This document shows, in pieces, positions 63,326 to 64,000 of a stretch of 64,000 nt of DNA (positions are counted from its first letter, which is position 1; every line of letters begins with the position of its first letter). The notes beneath the pieces are model-generated. The model was not told the origin of the DNA. It did not search any database and saw only the letters and a program-made list of their open reading frames with translations. The DNA lies in NCBI RefSeq assembly GCF_002844555.1, contig NZ_PJNI01000009.1, forward strand, positions 1-64,000. The letters run 5' to 3'. Made by a program: the position numbers and the translations under genes. The DNA comes from Brumimicrobium salinarum. GTDB lineage: Bacteria > Bacteroidota > Bacteroidia > Flavobacteriales_D > Crocinitomicaceae.

Positions 63326-63811
63326 ATGAAACTTTTTAGAAGAAAGAAGAAATACAAAGGAGACGCAGACAAGAAGCCTGCGGCAAAACTAAGTGTCAAA
63401 CCACTAGAATATCATCCAAAAATACTATTAGCTTGGGCAAAAGGAATTGAAGGAAACCAAGAGCTTTTAAATTATTTATTAGAAAATGGTTATAAAGAAT
63501 TGGTAATGGCCACCCATGCAATTCGATTAAAAGACAAAGCACGAGATTGGTTGATGGAAAATGGTTACCCACACTTGATGGCAATGATTAACGCTGCTGA
63601 AGGAAACAAACAAGCATTAAGCTGGTTACGAAAAAACAATTTTCATTTACTTTACAATATGGCACGTGCGATAGATGGTGATGCAGAGGGTTTTAAATGG
63701 ATTAATACAAACAGTACACAAGAGTGGTTCTACCTAACAAAAGTAATCAAAGAAGTTAAAGATGAAATAGAAATGGGGCACAATGATATTCATAAAAGAA
63801 GTACAGATTAG
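63326..63811 (+). CDS. Protein with four tandem 25-residue helical repeats
   Basis: After a basic N-terminus (KLFRRKKKYKGDADKKPAAK) four repeats of exactly 25 residues run from about 54 to 153, starting LLAWAKGIEGNQELL, LVMATHAIRLKDKAR, LMAMINAAEGNKQAL and LYNMARAIDGDAEGF. The shared pattern is L-x2-A/M-x2-A-I/A-x-G-x5-L-x-W/Y-L-x2-N-G/N-Y/F. Each unit should form two short helices, in an ankyrin- or TPR-like solenoid. No signal peptide or known family is visible. Protein-protein binding is the likely role. Confidence 0.75.
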   Translation: MKLFRRKKKYKGDADKKPAAKLSVKPLEYHPKILLAWAKGIEGNQELLNYLLENGYKELVMATHAIRLKDKARDWLMENGYPHLMAMINAAEGNKQALSWLRKNNFHLLYNMARAIDGDAEGFKWINTNSTQEWFYLTKVIKEVKDEIEMGHNDIHKRSTD

Positions 63812-63832
63812 CGAGATTACAAATCAGTTCCG

Positions 63833-63840
63833 TATTTTTG
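63833..63840 (+). promoter_or_regulatory. -7 box (TATTTTTG) for the Sua5/YciO-family gene
   Basis: Exact TAnnTTTG, 18 bp before the GTG start at 63859. Confidence 0.5.
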
Positions 63841-63858
63841 CATTAAAATAATGATCAA

Positions 63859-64000
63859 GTGTCTAAAAAAGTAAATATTCATGAAGCCATAAAAGGCTTA
63901 AAAGAAGGAAATACCCTACTCTATCCAACAGACACAATTTGGGGGTTAGGCTGTGACGCTACTAATGAAGTAGCAATTGAATCTTTAAAAAAATTAAAAC
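63859..64000 (+). CDS. L-threonylcarbamoyladenylate synthase (Sua5/YciO/YrdC family), 5' part only
   Basis: The frame begins at GTG 63859 (an in-frame TAA at 63844 precludes an earlier start) and runs off the window after 47 codons. GNTLLYPTDTIWGLGCDATN is the hallmark YrdC/Sua5 nucleotide-binding motif. Family members make threonylcarbamoyl-AMP for the t6A37 modification of ANN-decoding tRNAs. Whether this is the TsaC-type enzyme or the related YciO paralogue cannot be decided from the fragment. Confidence 0.88.
   Translation, partial: MSKKVNIHEAIKGLKEGNTLLYPTDTIWGLGCDATNEVAIESLKKLK

Noticed and set aside
1-64000. CRISPR arrays, tRNA or rRNA genes, transposases, prophage or defence islands
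   Set aside because: I looked for regularly spaced repeats, cloverleaf signatures, terminal inverted repeats with transposase-like ORFs and known defence domains on both strands and found none that hold up.

Overview
The window is about 34% GC chromosomal DNA from a member of the Bacteroidota, most likely order Flavobacteriales (a Fluviicola/Crocinitomix-like lineage is my guess; no rRNA is present to test it). The evidence is type IX secretion (T9SS) sorting domains on giant modular surface proteins, a DUF1800/DUF1501 pair, DUF4836, an UpxY/NusG-like factor, a six-domain ribosomal protein S1, and recurring TAnnTTTG promoter -7 boxes with few Shine-Dalgarno sites. I see no rRNA, tRNA, CRISPR array, prophage or insertion sequence.

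Layout. 1-18 kb is a surface and accessory region. It holds three large secreted adhesin-like genes on the minus strand (1-2100, open at the window edge; 5580-8249; 13842-17756), with a CDF metal exporter, adenine deaminase, a frameshifted TylF-like methyltransferase, an ohrR-ohr-nitroreductase stress operon and an M3 peptidase lipoprotein between them. 18-26.5 kb holds a lipoprotein, a free-standing IF2_N protein with DUF4268, an acyl-CoA carboxylase/ElaA/M13 peptidase/MiaA operon, a membrane-protein gene split by an in-frame stop, and a lipoprotein. 26.5-40.2 kb is mostly housekeeping: rpsA with a structured leader and strong terminator, a membrane-YceI fusion, a DUF2279 protein, mutS, a SpoU methylase, an upp/frameshifted membrane protein/yjjG operon, a structured non-coding RNA candidate, DUF4836, NUDIX and MazG-like genes. 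40.3-50.2 kb holds a propeller-SpoIIE sensor phosphatase, a 57-residue membrane protein with an EI24 protein, and the DUF1800-DUF1501-OMP-lipoprotein operon. 50.2-64 kb holds a lytic transglycosylase, cmk, mutS2 (no Smr domain), rlmF, a secreted VWA protein, a CGDA thioredoxin, the UpxY factor, a tightly overlapping guaA-LysM-hemF operon, a hotdog thioesterase, a 25-residue-repeat protein and the start of a Sua5/YciO/YrdC gene.

How the genes relate. The adhesins and the DUF1501 protein are predicted clients of a T9SS encoded elsewhere. Most other genes are metabolic, nucleotide, RNA-modification or envelope functions in short operons, many coupled by ATGA overlaps.

The most interesting signals are: (1) two genes split by -1 frameshifts exactly at canonical slippery heptamers (A AAA AAC at 8785-8791; A AAA AAA at 35824-35830), plus a third split by an in-frame TAA; (2) at least six or seven genes whose TAnnTTTG box ends 4-6 nt before the start codon, which predicts leaderless mRNAs; (3) a promoter- and terminator-bounded structured RNA upstream of upp; (4) a new-looking family of four tandem 25-residue repeats; and (5) unusual fusions: LysM with a type-1 binding-protein fold, and a polytopic membrane region with YceI. 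I did not find a clearly novel defence or mobile system.
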